Assembly (NCBI RefSeq): GCF_014901205.1
Contig: NZ_JACNMU010000008.1
Coordinates: forward strand, 62,001-126,000
Origin: Meridianimarinicoccus sp. MJW13
GTDB lineage: Bacteria; Pseudomonadota; Alphaproteobacteria; Rhodobacterales; Rhodobacteraceae
DNA length: 64,000 nt
Direction: 5' to 3'
The translations under genes and the position numbers were made by a program. Under the pieces are notes generated by a model. It saw only the letters and a program-made list of their open reading frames with translations. It searched no databases and was not told where the DNA came from. Shown here piece after piece: positions 8,210-17,564 of the stretch (position 1 is its first letter; each line of letters opens with the position of its first letter).

Positions 8210-10074
8210 CACACCCCCCGACGCTGAAGGTGGCGGGAGGATTCCCAATCTTCATGGGCTGCGCGCACGCGCGGGCTATCGCTGACCTCTGGCGTCCCGC
8301 ATTCCCACCAAGTGTGGCCCTTGTCGGTCCAGGCCCCGTAGGCGGCGACCTTCATGCAGATCACATGGGTCTTGTCCGACGCCTTGGCGCGTTTGAATGC
8401 CTCGGCCAGTTCTGCCGGGTTATCGACGGTTTCGGCGGTGGCCCCCATCGCGGCGGCATGGGCCTCGAAATCCACGTCGAAGGCTTCGGGGATGGTGGGC
8501 GTATCCTCGTAAAGGCAATTGTAGCTTTCGCTGCCCACGTTGTTCTGCAGCTTGTTGATGACCGCCCAGCCGCCGTTGTCGAGCACCAGCACGATCATCT
8601 TCTTGCGGGTCAGCACCGATGAATAGATATCGGAGTTCATCAGCATGTAGGCGCCGTCGCCCACCAGAACGATGGTGTCCTTGTCGGGCTCGCGCTCGGC
8701 CTGGGCAATCCGGGCGCCCCAGCCACCGGCGATCTCGTACCCCATGCAGGAAAAGCCGAATTCGACATCCACCGTACCGATGTCCAGCGTCCGCCAGTTG
8801 GCGGTGACCTCGGCAGGAAGCCCACCCGAAGCGGTCACGATCCGGTCACGCGGGTCGCACAGCGCGTTCACCACACCGATGGCCTGCGCATAGGAATTGG
8901 GCTTGTTGCCGGGTGCGACGTTGTCGGCCACGTAGGCATCCCATTTGCGCCGTTCGTCCTGCGCCTGTTCCGTCCAGCCGTCTGGCGCGGTATACCCCTG
9001 TGCCGCAGCACCAAGTGCCTCCAGCGCACAGCGGGCGTCGCCCACCACGGGCACCGAGCCGTGCTTGCCCGCATCGTGGCGCGCGGCATTGATCGAAATC
9101 AGCCGGGCATCCTTTGCGAAAGCAGTCCACGATCCGGTGGTAAAATCCTGCAACCGCGTGCCCACGGCAAGGATGACATCCGCCTGTTCGGCAATGGCAT
9201 TGGCGCTGTCCGAGCCGGTCACGCCGATCGGCCCGATGTTCAGCGGATGCGTCGCCAGCATGTTGGCGCGTCCGGCGATGGTTTCGACCACCGGGATCTG
9301 ATGCGCCTCGGCGAAGGCGGTCAGTTCGGCGGCCGCACCGGAATACTGGACCCCGCCCCCGGCAATGATCATCGGGCGTTCGGCGGCTTTCAACAGGGCT
9401 GCCGCATCGGCCACCTCGGCCACATCCGGCATGATCCGGCGAATGCGATGCACCTTCTTCTCGAAGAACACCGCCGGATAGTCATAGGCCCAGCCCTGCA
9501 CATCCTGTGGCAGGCCGATGAAGGCCGGGCCGCAATCGCCGGGATCAAGCATGGTCGCCACTGCCGCCGGCAGCGACTGGATCACCTGTGCCGGATGGGT
9601 GATGCGATCCCAGTAGCGGGTGATCGGGCGGAAGGCGTCGTTGACCCCCAGCGTCGGATCCTGGAAGTTCTCCATCTGCTGCAGCACCGGGTCCGGCAGG
9701 CGGGTCACATAGGTATCGCCACACAGCATCAGCATCGGCAGACGGTTGGCATGGGCCAGCGCCGAGGAGGTGGTCAGGTTGCTGGTGCCCGGCCCCGCCG
9801 AAGCGGTGCAGAACATGAACCGCTGCCGCAGCCAGGTCTTGGCATAGGCCGCCGCCGCGAACCCCATGCTCTGTTCGTTCTGGCCGCGATACAGGGGCAG
9901 CGCGTCGCGATACTGGTACAACGCCTCGCCCAGGCAAGGGACATTGCCATGCCCGAAAATGCCAAAGCCGCCGCCGCACAGGCGATGCTCCTCGCCGTCG
10001 ATCTCGATGTACTGGTTTGCCAGCCATCGCACGATGGCCTGCGCCGTGGTCAGGCGGAATGTCGTCTCGCTCAT
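8209..10074 (-). CDS. iolD: 3D-(3,5/4)-trihydroxycyclohexane-1,2-dione hydrolase (thiamine-dependent)
   Basis: 621 residues, the usual IolD length. It hydrolytically opens the diketone ring made by IolE to give 5-deoxyglucuronate, using thiamine diphosphate. The N-terminal TPP domain contains GFGIFGHGNVPCLGEAL and a conserved acidic segment. The central domain has the acetolactate-synthase fold. The C-terminal cofactor motif GDGAYMLMNSDIY lies near residue 475. The start at 10074 has GGGAGG upstream; frames extending to 10251 run through the promoter and operator and are rejected. It is the first gene of the leftward operon. Confidence 0.9.
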   Translation of the reverse strand: MSETTFRLTTAQAIVRWLANQYIEIDGEEHRLCGGGFGIFGHGNVPCLGEALYQYRDALPLYRGQNEQSMGFAAAAYAKTWLRQRFMFCTASAGPGTSNLTTSSALAHANRLPMLMLCGDTYVTRLPDPVLQQMENFQDPTLGVNDAFRPITRYWDRITHPAQVIQSLPAAVATMLDPGDCGPAFIGLPQDVQGWAYDYPAVFFEKKVHRIRRIMPDVAEVADAAALLKAAERPMIIAGGGVQYSGAAAELTAFAEAHQIPVVETIAGRANMLATHPLNIGPIGVTGSDSANAIAEQADVILAVGTRLQDFTTGSWTAFAKDARLISINAARHDAGKHGSVPVVGDARCALEALGAAAQGYTAPDGWTEQAQDERRKWDAYVADNVAPGNKPNSYAQAIGVVNALCDPRDRIVTASGGLPAEVTANWRTLDIGTVDVEFGFSCMGYEIAGGWGARIAQAEREPDKDTIVLVGDGAYMLMNSDIYSSVLTRKKMIVLVLDNGGWAVINKLQNNVGSESYNCLYEDTPTIPEAFDVDFEAHAAAMGATAETVDNPAELAEAFKRAKASDKTHVICMKVAAYGAWTDKGHTWWECGTPEVSDSPRVRAAHEDWESSRHLQRRGV

Positions 10075-10156
10075 GCCCGTCGGTCCTCCCTTGTCTTGTC
10101 TGCAGCCTGCCGTAGACGATTGCTGCTTGCGTGATGTTGATTCTGAGGATACTAGT

Positions 10157-10174
10157 TTTGCAACCGGTTGCAAA
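10157..10174. promoter_or_regulatory. LacI-type operator between the divergent iol operons
   Basis: TTTGCAACCGGTTGCAAA is a perfect 18-bp palindrome with a central CG pair, the form bound by LacI-family dimers. It lies 24 bases before the gene at 10198 and 83 bases before iolD, so it can control both. The same sequence recurs before the importer operon at 14454-14473. Confidence 0.8.
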
Positions 10175-10197
10175 CTGATTTTGGAGAGCAGCACGAC

Positions 10198-11310
10198 ATG
10201 GCTGAAATCGGCATTGGAATTGTGGGTGGCGGCTATATGGGCAAGGCACATGCCGTTGCCATGTCAGCGGTCGGCGCGCAGTTCGACACCGCCCTGCGCC
10301 CGCGTCTCGAGATGGTTGCCGCACGCACGGAAACTTCTGCCGAGGCGTATCGGCAGGCCTTCGGAGTCCGGCGCGGCACCGATGACTGGCAGCAGCTGGT
10401 GACGGATCCACTTGTCGAGGCCGTGGTCATTGCCACGCCGCAGAAGCTGCATCGCGAGATTGCCGAGGCGGCCCTGGCCCTGGGCAAGCCGGTGCTGTGC
10501 GAAAAGCCCATGGGCGCCTCGCTGGAAGAGGCCGAGTCCATGGTCGCTGCCGCCGAAGCCAGCGGCGTCGCCAACATGGTCGGCTACAACTATATCGGCA
10601 CCCCGGCCAGCCAGTTTGCCCGCAAGCTGATCGCCGAGGGGGCCATCGGCACCGTCACCTGGTTTCGCGGAGAGCATACCGAGGATTTCTATGCCGACCC
10701 CGAAGCCCCGGCGACATGGCGCACCTCTGGCATGGCCAATGGCACCCTGGGTGACCTTGCCCCCCATATGATCAACGCCGCCCTGGCCCTGATCGGCCCG
10801 GTTCGCAGTCTTGTGGCCGAGGTCGAGACGGTGCACGCCCAACGGCCCGGTGGCGCGGTGACCAACGATGATCAGGCCCAGGTCATGTGCCGGTTCGCCA
10901 ATGGCGCCATGGGCCAGATGCATTTCAGCCGGATCGCCACGGGCCGCAAGATGGGCTACGCCTACGAAGTGCACGGCACCCGCGGGTCCATCCGGTTCGA
11001 CCAGGAAGACCAGAACGCGTTGTGGCTGTACCGGGCCGAGGGGCCAGAGGCCGAACGCGGCTTTCGCAAGATCCTGACCGGGCCGGCGCATCCCGACTAT
11101 CTGCCGTTCTGCCAAGGGCCGGGCCACGGCACCGGCTATCAGGATCAGATCATCATCGAGGCGCATCATTTCCTGCGCGCCATCGAAACCGGCACCCCGG
11201 CCTGGCCCACGTTCCGCGACGGATTAGCCGTCATGCGCGTTGTTCAGGCCGCTCTGACCTCGTCCCGGACCCGGACGTGGCAGGACGTTCCCCAAGACCC
11301 GACCATCTGA
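10198..11310 (+). CDS. Gfo/Idh/MocA oxidoreductase, inositol-dehydrogenase-like
   Basis: 370 residues. The N-terminus shows the NAD(P)-binding GIVGGGYMGKAH motif, and CEKPMGASLEEAE near residue 102 carries the family lysine. The C-terminal domain begins around residue 130. The start is the ATG at 10198 after GGAGA; an upstream in-frame ATG at 10168 would overlap the operator. It opens the rightward iol operon, 12 bases before iolE. In inositol loci such paralogues often handle scyllo-inositol or other stereoisomers or interconvert inososes, but nothing here fixes the substrate. Confidence 0.78.
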   Translation: MAEIGIGIVGGGYMGKAHAVAMSAVGAQFDTALRPRLEMVAARTETSAEAYRQAFGVRRGTDDWQQLVTDPLVEAVVIATPQKLHREIAEAALALGKPVLCEKPMGASLEEAESMVAAAEASGVANMVGYNYIGTPASQFARKLIAEGAIGTVTWFRGEHTEDFYADPEAPATWRTSGMANGTLGDLAPHMINAALALIGPVRSLVAEVETVHAQRPGGAVTNDDQAQVMCRFANGAMGQMHFSRIATGRKMGYAYEVHGTRGSIRFDQEDQNALWLYRAEGPEAERGFRKILTGPAHPDYLPFCQGPGHGTGYQDQIIIEAHHFLRAIETGTPAWPTFRDGLAVMRVVQAALTSSRTRTWQDVPQDPTI

Positions 11311-11322
11311 AAGGCTTCCAGA

Positions 11323-12216
11323 ATGACCATTCGCATAGGCAATGCGCCCTGCTCGTGGGGCGTCGAATTCGCCAACGATCCGCGTAATCCCAGTTGGCAG
11401 ACGGTGCTGAAGGAATGCGCCGAAGCGGGCTACAAGGGGATCGAACTGGGTCCGGTCGGCTTCATGCCCGAGGATCCCGTGGAACTGGCCGAGGCGCTGG
11501 ACCAGCACGGTCTGGAACTGATCGGCGGCGTTGTCTTCCGGGCGTATCACGACCCGGCGCAATGGGATGACGTGTTGGACGGCACCCATCGCACCTGCAA
11601 GGCGTTGGTGGCGCATGGCGCGCAGCATCTGGTGCTGATCGATTCCATCTCGCCGCGCCGCGCCCCGACCGCCGGACGGGCGGATGAGGCCGAGCAGATG
11701 GACAAGGCCGAATGGACCGCTTACCGCGACAGGCTGGCCGAATCTGCCCGTATCGGCACCGAGGAATACGGCCTGACCGTCGGTATCCACGCCCATGCCG
11801 CGGGCTTCATGGATTTCGAGCCGGAACTTGAGCGACTGCTTGACGAGGTAGACGAGAAGATCCTGAAGATCTGCTTCGACACCGGGCATCACTCCTATGC
11901 CGGTTTCGATCCGGTGGCCTTCATGAAGCGCCACATGAATCGCATTTCCTACATGCACTTCAAGGACATCGAGCCGAAAGTTAAAGCAGATGTCATTGCC
12001 AGCCGAACCGGATTCTACGATGCCTGCGGCAAAGGGATCTTCTGCAAGCTCGGGCTTGGCGATGTCGACTTCCCGGCCGTTCGGCAAGTGCTTCTGGATC
12101 ACGGTTTCGAAGGCTGGTGCACGGTCGAACAGGACATTGATCCGACGCTGGATGTCACGCCCATGGCGGACAACCGGGACAACCGCGAATACCTCGAATC
12201 CATCGGTTTCAAGTGA
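11323..12216 (+). CDS. iolE: Myo-inosose-2 dehydratase
   Basis: 297 residues. IolE dehydrates scyllo-inosose to the trihydroxycyclohexane dione used by IolD. The N-terminal GNAPCSWGVEF is the hallmark of the family, a xylose-isomerase-like TIM barrel. Metal-binding acids and histidines are visible in ICFDTGHHSYAGFDP near residue 186 and in WCTVEQDIDPTL near 266. It is the middle gene of the rightward iol operon, with short gaps on both sides. Confidence 0.92.
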   Translation: MTIRIGNAPCSWGVEFANDPRNPSWQTVLKECAEAGYKGIELGPVGFMPEDPVELAEALDQHGLELIGGVVFRAYHDPAQWDDVLDGTHRTCKALVAHGAQHLVLIDSISPRRAPTAGRADEAEQMDKAEWTAYRDRLAESARIGTEEYGLTVGIHAHAAGFMDFEPELERLLDEVDEKILKICFDTGHHSYAGFDPVAFMKRHMNRISYMHFKDIEPKVKADVIASRTGFYDACGKGIFCKLGLGDVDFPAVRQVLLDHGFEGWCTVEQDIDPTLDVTPMADNRDNREYLESIGFK

Positions 12217-12229
12217 AAGGGCCGAACAG

Positions 12230-13363
12230 ATGACGAAGCTGAAATGGGGCATGATCGGCGGCGGCGAAGGCAGCCAGATCGGCCCGGCGCACCGTCTTGG
12301 CGCATTGGCCGATGGCCATTTCGAATTTGCCGCCGGGGCCCTGGATCACCGCCCCGACGCGGGGCGCGACTATGCGCAACGGCTTGGTATTGCAGCCGAT
12401 CGTGCCTATGGCGACTGGACCGAGATGCTGGCCGGCGAACGCGACCGGCCCGACCGCGTCGATCTGGTCACCGTCGCCACGCCCAACGCCACGCATTTCG
12501 AAATCACCAAGGCGTTTCTTGAGGCCGGGTTCAACGTGCTGTGCGAAAAACCGATGACCATGACCGTCGAGGAAGGCGAAGAGATTGTCCGCGTTGCTGA
12601 AGCGACCGGCAAGATCTGTGCGGTCAACTACTGCTATTCGGCCTACCCGATGGTGCGGCAGGCGCGGGCCATGGTGCGGGCGGGCGAGATCGGCATGGTT
12701 CGGCTTGTGGTGACGAACTTCAGCCACGGCCACCACGGCGACGCCACCGATGCCGACAATCCGCGCGTGCGCTGGCGCTATGATCCGGCGATGGCGGGTG
12801 TCTCGGGGCAATTCGCCGATTGCGGGATTCATGCGCTGCACATGGCCAGCTTCATCTGTGACGATGAGGTCGAAAAACTGGCGGCCGATTTTGCCTCGAC
12901 CATTCCCAGCCGGGTGCTGGAGGACGATGCGATGCTCAACTTCCGCATGGCCGGGGGCACGGTCGGGCGGTTGTGGACGTCTTCGGTGGCCATCGGGCGG
13001 CAGCATGGGTTCGACATCCAGGTGTTCGGTGAAACCGGCGGGTTGCGGTGGGCATCGGAGCAGCCCAACCAGTTGATCTATACCCCGGTCGGCGGGCGCA
13101 CCCAGATCATCGAGAAGGGTGAAGGCGGGCTGCATGCCGACGCGCAGCGGCTGTCGCGGGTATCCATTGCCCATCCCGAAGGGTTCCCGCTGGCGGTGGC
13201 GAACATCTACTGCGATCTGGCGGATGCGATCCGGGGCGAAGTGCGCGACGGGTTGCCGCGGGCGGCCGATGGTGTGCGGTCGATGGCCGCCGTACACGCA
13301 GCCGTGTCCTCGGCCAGCAAGGACGGCGCCTGGGTCGATGCCCGGCCGCCGATGTTTCGCTGA
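12230..13363 (+). CDS. Gfo/Idh/MocA oxidoreductase
   Basis: 377 residues. GMIGGGEGSQIGPAHR at the N-terminus is the dinucleotide-binding loop, and CEKPMTMTVEEGEE near residue 105 holds the conserved lysine. FADCGIHALHMASF near 197 supplies the Asp/His region. The start at 12230 is 13 bases after the iolE stop with AAAGGGCC upstream; the frame is open upstream only because it overlaps iolE in another phase. It is probably a second inositol- or inosose-handling dehydrogenase, substrate undetermined. It ends 4 bases before the convergent LacI gene. Confidence 0.78.
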   Translation: MTKLKWGMIGGGEGSQIGPAHRLGALADGHFEFAAGALDHRPDAGRDYAQRLGIAADRAYGDWTEMLAGERDRPDRVDLVTVATPNATHFEITKAFLEAGFNVLCEKPMTMTVEEGEEIVRVAEATGKICAVNYCYSAYPMVRQARAMVRAGEIGMVRLVVTNFSHGHHGDATDADNPRVRWRYDPAMAGVSGQFADCGIHALHMASFICDDEVEKLAADFASTIPSRVLEDDAMLNFRMAGGTVGRLWTSSVAIGRQHGFDIQVFGETGGLRWASEQPNQLIYTPVGGRTQIIEKGEGGLHADAQRLSRVSIAHPEGFPLAVANIYCDLADAIRGEVRDGLPRAADGVRSMAAVHAAVSSASKDGAWVDARPPMFR

Positions 13364-13367
13364 AGCC

Positions 13368-14366
13368 TCAGGAAAGCGGGCGCAACGTGCCCCTTTCCAC
13401 CAACGAACAGGGAAAGAGCCGGGCCTCGGGATAGCGGTCCGGCTCGTCCAGCATCGCCACCACAAGTTCGATCGATGACCGGATGATCTGCTGGATGGGC
13501 TGGCGGATGGTGGTGAGGTTGATGTTTTCCCACCCGGCCATTTCCATGTCGTTCAGCCCGATGATCCCGATGTCTTCGGGCACCCTGAGCCCGGCATCGC
13601 GCACGGCACTCAGCGCCCCGATGGACAACACGTCATCGCCGCAGAAATAGGCCTGCGCCGGACCCTCGGCGATCAGGCGCAGCATTTCGGCCCGTCCGGC
13701 CTGAAAGGAATAGGCGGCGGCAAAGCTGTGCCGGGTCCGAATTTGCGGGTGGCGCAGCATTTCCTCGCGAAAGCCCGCGAAACGATCCTGGGTCGAGGTG
13801 GCGCGCTCCGGCCCCCCCAGGAAGGCCACGGTGTCATAGCCCCGGTCCACCAGCGCCCGCGCGGCAAGCCGCCCACATTCGATGTTGTCGATGCCCACCA
13901 CATGCACCTTCGGGGAACTGGAATACCGCCCAAAGCTGTGCACCACCGGGATGCCGGCGCTGCGAAAGGCCTCTGCGAAATCCGGCGGCAGCGTCGAAGA
14001 GGCAACAACCACGCCATCCACCGAATACTGGCGCAGCATCTGAACCGAATTGTCCGGGGCAACCTCATCCGACAGATTGACCAGCAGCGGGCGCAACCCA
14101 CGCTCTTGCAACCCGCGGGTGAACAGGTCGAAGACTTCCAGGAAGATCGGGTTGTGGAAGTTGTTGGAAATCAGCCCGATCAGCTTGGTGCGCCCGGTGG
14201 TCAGGCTGCTGGCCAGCGCGTTGGGGCTGTAGCCCAGTTCGGTTGCGGCTTTCTCGACCTTGCGCCGGGTCTTGGCCGACACCGAAGCGCCCGCCGTGAA
14301 GGTGCGCGAAACCGCGGATCGCGAGACCCCCGCCCGTTCGGCAACATCCTTCAAGGTAACCGGCAT
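13368..14366 (-). CDS. LacI-family regulator, probable inositol repressor
   Basis: 332 residues. The HTH begins at residue 3 (VTLKDVAERAGVSRSAVSRT) and is followed by the LacI hinge (GYSPNALASSLTTGRTKLIG). The sensor domain shows YFCGDDVLSIGAL and IIGLNDMEMAGW. It sits between the iol enzymes and the importer operon and is flanked by two copies of the same CG-centred palindrome, one of them about 90 bases upstream of its own start. It is therefore the best candidate for the protein that binds TTTGCAACCGGTTGCAAA and represses both operons until an inositol derivative appears. Confidence 0.87.
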   Translation of the reverse strand: MPVTLKDVAERAGVSRSAVSRTFTAGASVSAKTRRKVEKAATELGYSPNALASSLTTGRTKLIGLISNNFHNPIFLEVFDLFTRGLQERGLRPLLVNLSDEVAPDNSVQMLRQYSVDGVVVASSTLPPDFAEAFRSAGIPVVHSFGRYSSSPKVHVVGIDNIECGRLAARALVDRGYDTVAFLGGPERATSTQDRFAGFREEMLRHPQIRTRHSFAAAYSFQAGRAEMLRLIAEGPAQAYFCGDDVLSIGALSAVRDAGLRVPEDIGIIGLNDMEMAGWENINLTTIRQPIQQIIRSSIELVVAMLDEPDRYPEARLFPCSLVERGTLRPLS

Positions 14367-14453
14367 CCAACGGTCCTCCGCGGCTCAACATCAATTCCGC
14401 CGGTCTTTCTATACGACCCGGCCACGCTCCGCAGCATCAATCTTCCGAAACAG

Positions 14454-14473
14454 TTTTGCAACCGGTTGCAAAA
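14454..14473. promoter_or_regulatory. LacI-type operator before the inositol importer operon
   Basis: TTTTGCAACCGGTTGCAAAA is a perfect 20-bp palindrome and contains the full 18-bp operator seen at 10157-10174. It lies 80 bases before the binding-protein gene and between it and the divergent LacI gene, so it can also allow autoregulation. Confidence 0.82.
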
Positions 14474-14552
14474 TGCGTCGATTCGTGGTTTTCTCTCGGT
14501 GAGCGGTTCATCGAGCCGCGAAGATACGACCATGGACTTTAGGGAGGATACC

Positions 14553-15503
14553 ATGAAGCGCAACATTCTCGGGCTCATCCTTGGCTCGGCGGTTGCTGCC
14601 TTGCCAATGGCAGGCGCAACAACGGCCGCGGCAGAGGGCGAAAAATACGTGCTTGTCAGCCACGCACCGGATTCCGACAGCTGGTGGAACACGATCAAGA
14701 ACGCCATTGCCCTTGCGGGCGAGCAGATGGATGTCGAGGTCGAGTATCGCAACCCGCCCACCGGTGACATCGCCGACATGGCGCGGATCATCGCACAGGC
14801 CGCCGCCTCTGGCCCGAACGGGATCGTTACCACGCTGGCGGACTACGATGTTCTGAAAGGCCCGATCATGGATGCGGTCGCCTCCGGCGTCGACGTCATC
14901 ATCATGAACACCGGCTCTGCCGATCAGGCGCGTGAGGTTGGCGCGTTGATGTACGTGGGCCAGCCCGAATACGATGCCGGCTATGCCGCCGGTCTGCGCG
15001 CCAAGGGTGACGGCATTGGCTCGTTCCTCTGCGTGAACCATTCGATCCAGCAGCCGACGCTGGCACAGCGCTGCCAGGGCTTCGCAGACGGTCTGGGCAT
15101 CGAACTGGGCAACGCCATGCTCGACAGCGGCACCGACCCGGCCGAAATCAAGAACAAGGTTCTGGCCTATCTGTCGGCCAACCAGGACACCGATGCGATC
15201 CTGACCCTTGGCCCGGTGTCCGCCGATCCGACGATCCAGGCGCTGGATGAAAACGGCATGGCCGGCGACATCTACTTTGGCACCTTCGACCTTGGTCCGG
15301 AAATCGTGAAAGCGATCAAGGGTGGCGTCATCCAATGGGGCATCGACCAGCAGCCGTTCCTGCAGGGCTACCTGCCCATCGTGATCATGACCAACTACCA
15401 TCGCTACGGCGTTCTGCCCGGCAACAACATCAACTCGGGTCCGGGTTTCGTGACCGCTGATGGCCTGGAACTGGTGGAACAGTTCGCCGGCGAATACCGC
15501 TAA
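14553..15503 (+). CDS. Periplasmic sugar/inositol-binding protein of an ABC importer
   Basis: 316 residues. An N-terminal signal peptide (about residues 1-27, ending TTAAA) is followed by a ribose-type periplasmic-binding domain. Examples are VLVSHAPDSDSWWNTI and two-lobe motifs such as VDVIIMNTGSADQ. The start is the ATG after AGGGAGG; an upstream in-frame ATG at 14532 lacks a site. It is the first gene of the importer operon under the iol-type operator, so inositol or a related cyclitol is the likely ligand. A stable hairpin after the stop probably keeps its transcript abundant. Confidence 0.85.
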   Translation: MKRNILGLILGSAVAALPMAGATTAAAEGEKYVLVSHAPDSDSWWNTIKNAIALAGEQMDVEVEYRNPPTGDIADMARIIAQAAASGPNGIVTTLADYDVLKGPIMDAVASGVDVIIMNTGSADQAREVGALMYVGQPEYDAGYAAGLRAKGDGIGSFLCVNHSIQQPTLAQRCQGFADGLGIELGNAMLDSGTDPAEIKNKVLAYLSANQDTDAILTLGPVSADPTIQALDENGMAGDIYFGTFDLGPEIVKAIKGGVIQWGIDQQPFLQGYLPIVIMTNYHRYGVLPGNNINSGPGFVTADGLELVEQFAGEYR

Positions 15504-15511
15504 GGCATCCC

Positions 15512-15540
15512 GGGCGGGCGCCGACAAACGGCGCCCGCCC
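15512..15540 (+). terminator. intra-operon hairpin (attenuator or mRNA stabiliser)
   Basis: A perfect 12-bp stem GGGCGGGCGCCG / CGGCGCCCGCCC with a 5-base loop begins 8 bases after the binding-protein stop. It has no U-tract. Such hairpins commonly protect binding-protein mRNA and reduce read-through into the permease. Confidence 0.55.
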
Positions 15541-15580
15541 CTTCCCCACATTTCTCACAGCACAGAACGGAGCCCGAGCG

Positions 15581-16705
15581 ATGTCACAGACAGCGCAGTC
15601 CAAAACTGTTGCCGATGAACGGGTCAAGGAAATGTCGGCCATGCGCCGCGCCCTCATCCGCCCCGAACTGGGCGGTATCGTCGGAACGATAGCCGTGTTC
15701 ACCTTCTTCCTGCTGTTTGCCCTCGACAGCGGCATGTTCAACAGCCAGGGCATCCTCAACTGGTCGACGGTTTCGGCACAATTCATGATCATCGCCGTGG
15801 GCGCCTGCCTGCTGATGATCGCCGGCGAATTCGACCTGTCGGTCGGCTCGATGATCGGCTTTTCCGGCATGATGATCGCCATTCTTTCGGTCACCTTCGG
15901 CTGGCCGGTCTGGAGCGCGATCATCGTGACCTTTGTCGTCTGCATCGCCATCGGCGCGCTGAACGGCTACATCGTGATCCGTACCGGGCTGCCCAGTTTC
16001 ATCGTCACGCTGGCTTTCCTGTTCATCCTGCGCGGCTTCACCATCTACCTGCCCCAGACCATCGAACGCAAAACCATCATCGGGGGTGTCCGTGACGTGG
16101 CCGAAGGCGACTGGCTGGCGGCCATCTTCGGCGGCAAGATCCTGGGTGGCTTGTTCACCTGGATGGGCAACAACGGGATGATCGCCACATTCTCGCGCGG
16201 CACCCGTGAAGGGCAGCCGGTGGTCGACGGCATTCCGATGCTGATCGTCTGGGCCATCGTGCTGGTGATCTTCGGTCACTTCCTGCTGACCAAGACCCGG
16301 TTCGGAAACTGGATCTTCGCGGCCGGTGGCGATGCCGAAGCCGCCCGCAACTCGGGCGTGCCGGTCAACCGCGTCAAGATCCTGATGTTCATGTTCACCG
16401 CCTTCTGCGCGGTGGTGTTTGCCACCTGCCAGGTCATGGAGTTCGGATCGGCCGGTGCGGATCGCGGCCTTCTGAAGGAATTCGAGGCGATCATCGCGGT
16501 GGTCATCGGCGGCGCCCTGCTGACCGGCGGCTACGGGTCGGTGCTGGGCGCAGCCCTTGGTGCGCTGATCTTCGGCGTCGTCCAGCAGGGTCTGTTCTTT
16601 GCCGGTGTCGAAAGCTCGCTGTTCCGGGTTTTCCTGGGTATCATCCTGCTCTTTGCGGTGGTTCTGAACACCTATATTCGCCGCCTGATCACGGGGGAAC
16701 GCTGA
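15581..16705 (+). CDS. ABC importer permease, ribose/inositol type
   Basis: 374 residues, a polytopic membrane protein of the RbsC/BPD_transp_2 family. Hydrophobic spans are visible from about residue 35 to 365. The family loop SGVPVNRVKILMFMFTAF near residue 262 is present, as is GEFDLSVGSMIGFSGMMIAI near residue 85, where substrate contacts are usually found. It follows the binding-protein gene after a hairpin and ends 1 base before the ATPase gene. Confidence 0.88.
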   Translation: MSQTAQSKTVADERVKEMSAMRRALIRPELGGIVGTIAVFTFFLLFALDSGMFNSQGILNWSTVSAQFMIIAVGACLLMIAGEFDLSVGSMIGFSGMMIAILSVTFGWPVWSAIIVTFVVCIAIGALNGYIVIRTGLPSFIVTLAFLFILRGFTIYLPQTIERKTIIGGVRDVAEGDWLAAIFGGKILGGLFTWMGNNGMIATFSRGTREGQPVVDGIPMLIVWAIVLVIFGHFLLTKTRFGNWIFAAGGDAEAARNSGVPVNRVKILMFMFTAFCAVVFATCQVMEFGSAGADRGLLKEFEAIIAVVIGGALLTGGYGSVLGAALGALIFGVVQQGLFFAGVESSLFRVFLGIILLFAVVLNTYIRRLITGER

Positions 16706-16706
16706 T

Positions 16707-17501
16707 ATGAACACCCGCAGCACACATGCACCCATCATCCGGATGGTCGAGATCCAGAAGCATTTCGGATCGGTGATCGCCCTGGCCGGGGTTTCGGTCG
16801 ATGTCTATCCTGGCGAGTGTCATTGTCTTCTGGGCGACAATGGCGCGGGCAAATCGACCTTCATCAAGACCATGTCGGGGGTTCACAAGCCCACCAGCGG
16901 CGAGATCTTCTTCGAAGACCAGCCGATGCACTTCGAAGATCCGCGCGATGCCATCGCGGCCGGGATTGCCACCGTGCACCAGCATCTGGCGATGATCCCG
17001 CTGATGTCGGTCAGCCGAAACTTCTTCATGGGCAACGAGCCGTTGAAGAAAGTCGGGCCGCTGAAGCTGTTCGACCATGACTATGCGAACCGCGTGACCA
17101 TGGAAGAAATGCGCAAGATGGGCATCAATCTGCGCGGGCCCGATCAGGCGGTCGGTACCCTGTCAGGGGGCGAGCGTCAGACCGTGGCCATCGCCCGCGC
17201 CGTGCATTTCGGGGCCAAGGTGCTGATCCTGGACGAGCCGACTTCGGCGCTTGGGGTGCGCCAGACCGCGAACGTGCTGGCGACCATCGACAAGGTGCGC
17301 AAGCAGGATATCGCCGTGGTCTTCATCACCCACAACGTGCGCCATGCCATGGCCGTGGGCGACCGCTTTACCGTGCTGAACCGGGGCAAGACCCTTGGAA
17401 CGGCGCAGCGCGGCCAGATCACCCCCGAGGAACTTCAGGATCTCATGGCCGGTGGTCAGGAGTTGGTCAAGCTTGAAGGCTCGCTCGGCGGCACCGTCTG
17501 A
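16707..17501 (+). CDS. ABC importer ATPase, ribose/inositol type
   Basis: 264 residues with a single nucleotide-binding domain, rather than the double domain common in RbsA-type ATPases. Walker A is GDNGAGKST near residue 45, the signature is LSGGERQTVAIA near 152 and Walker B is VLILDEPTSALG near 173. The switch histidine is in FITHNVRHAM. It would energise uptake by the adjacent permease as a homodimer. Confidence 0.88.
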   Translation: MNTRSTHAPIIRMVEIQKHFGSVIALAGVSVDVYPGECHCLLGDNGAGKSTFIKTMSGVHKPTSGEIFFEDQPMHFEDPRDAIAAGIATVHQHLAMIPLMSVSRNFFMGNEPLKKVGPLKLFDHDYANRVTMEEMRKMGINLRGPDQAVGTLSGGERQTVAIARAVHFGAKVLILDEPTSALGVRQTANVLATIDKVRKQDIAVVFITHNVRHAMAVGDRFTVLNRGKTLGTAQRGQITPEELQDLMAGGQELVKLEGSLGGTV

Positions 17502-17506
17502 ACCTG

Positions 17507-17530
17507 CTGCCGCCGGGACACCGGCGGCAG
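17507..17530 (+). terminator. intra-operon hairpin after the ATPase gene
   Basis: A perfect 10-bp stem CTGCCGCCGG / CCGGCGGCAG with loop GACA starts 5 bases after the ATPase stop, with no U-tract. It probably modulates expression or mRNA decay before the second iolB gene. Confidence 0.45.
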
Positions 17531-17564
17531 TTCCCGGACATTCGCTGAATAAAGGAGTTTCCCC

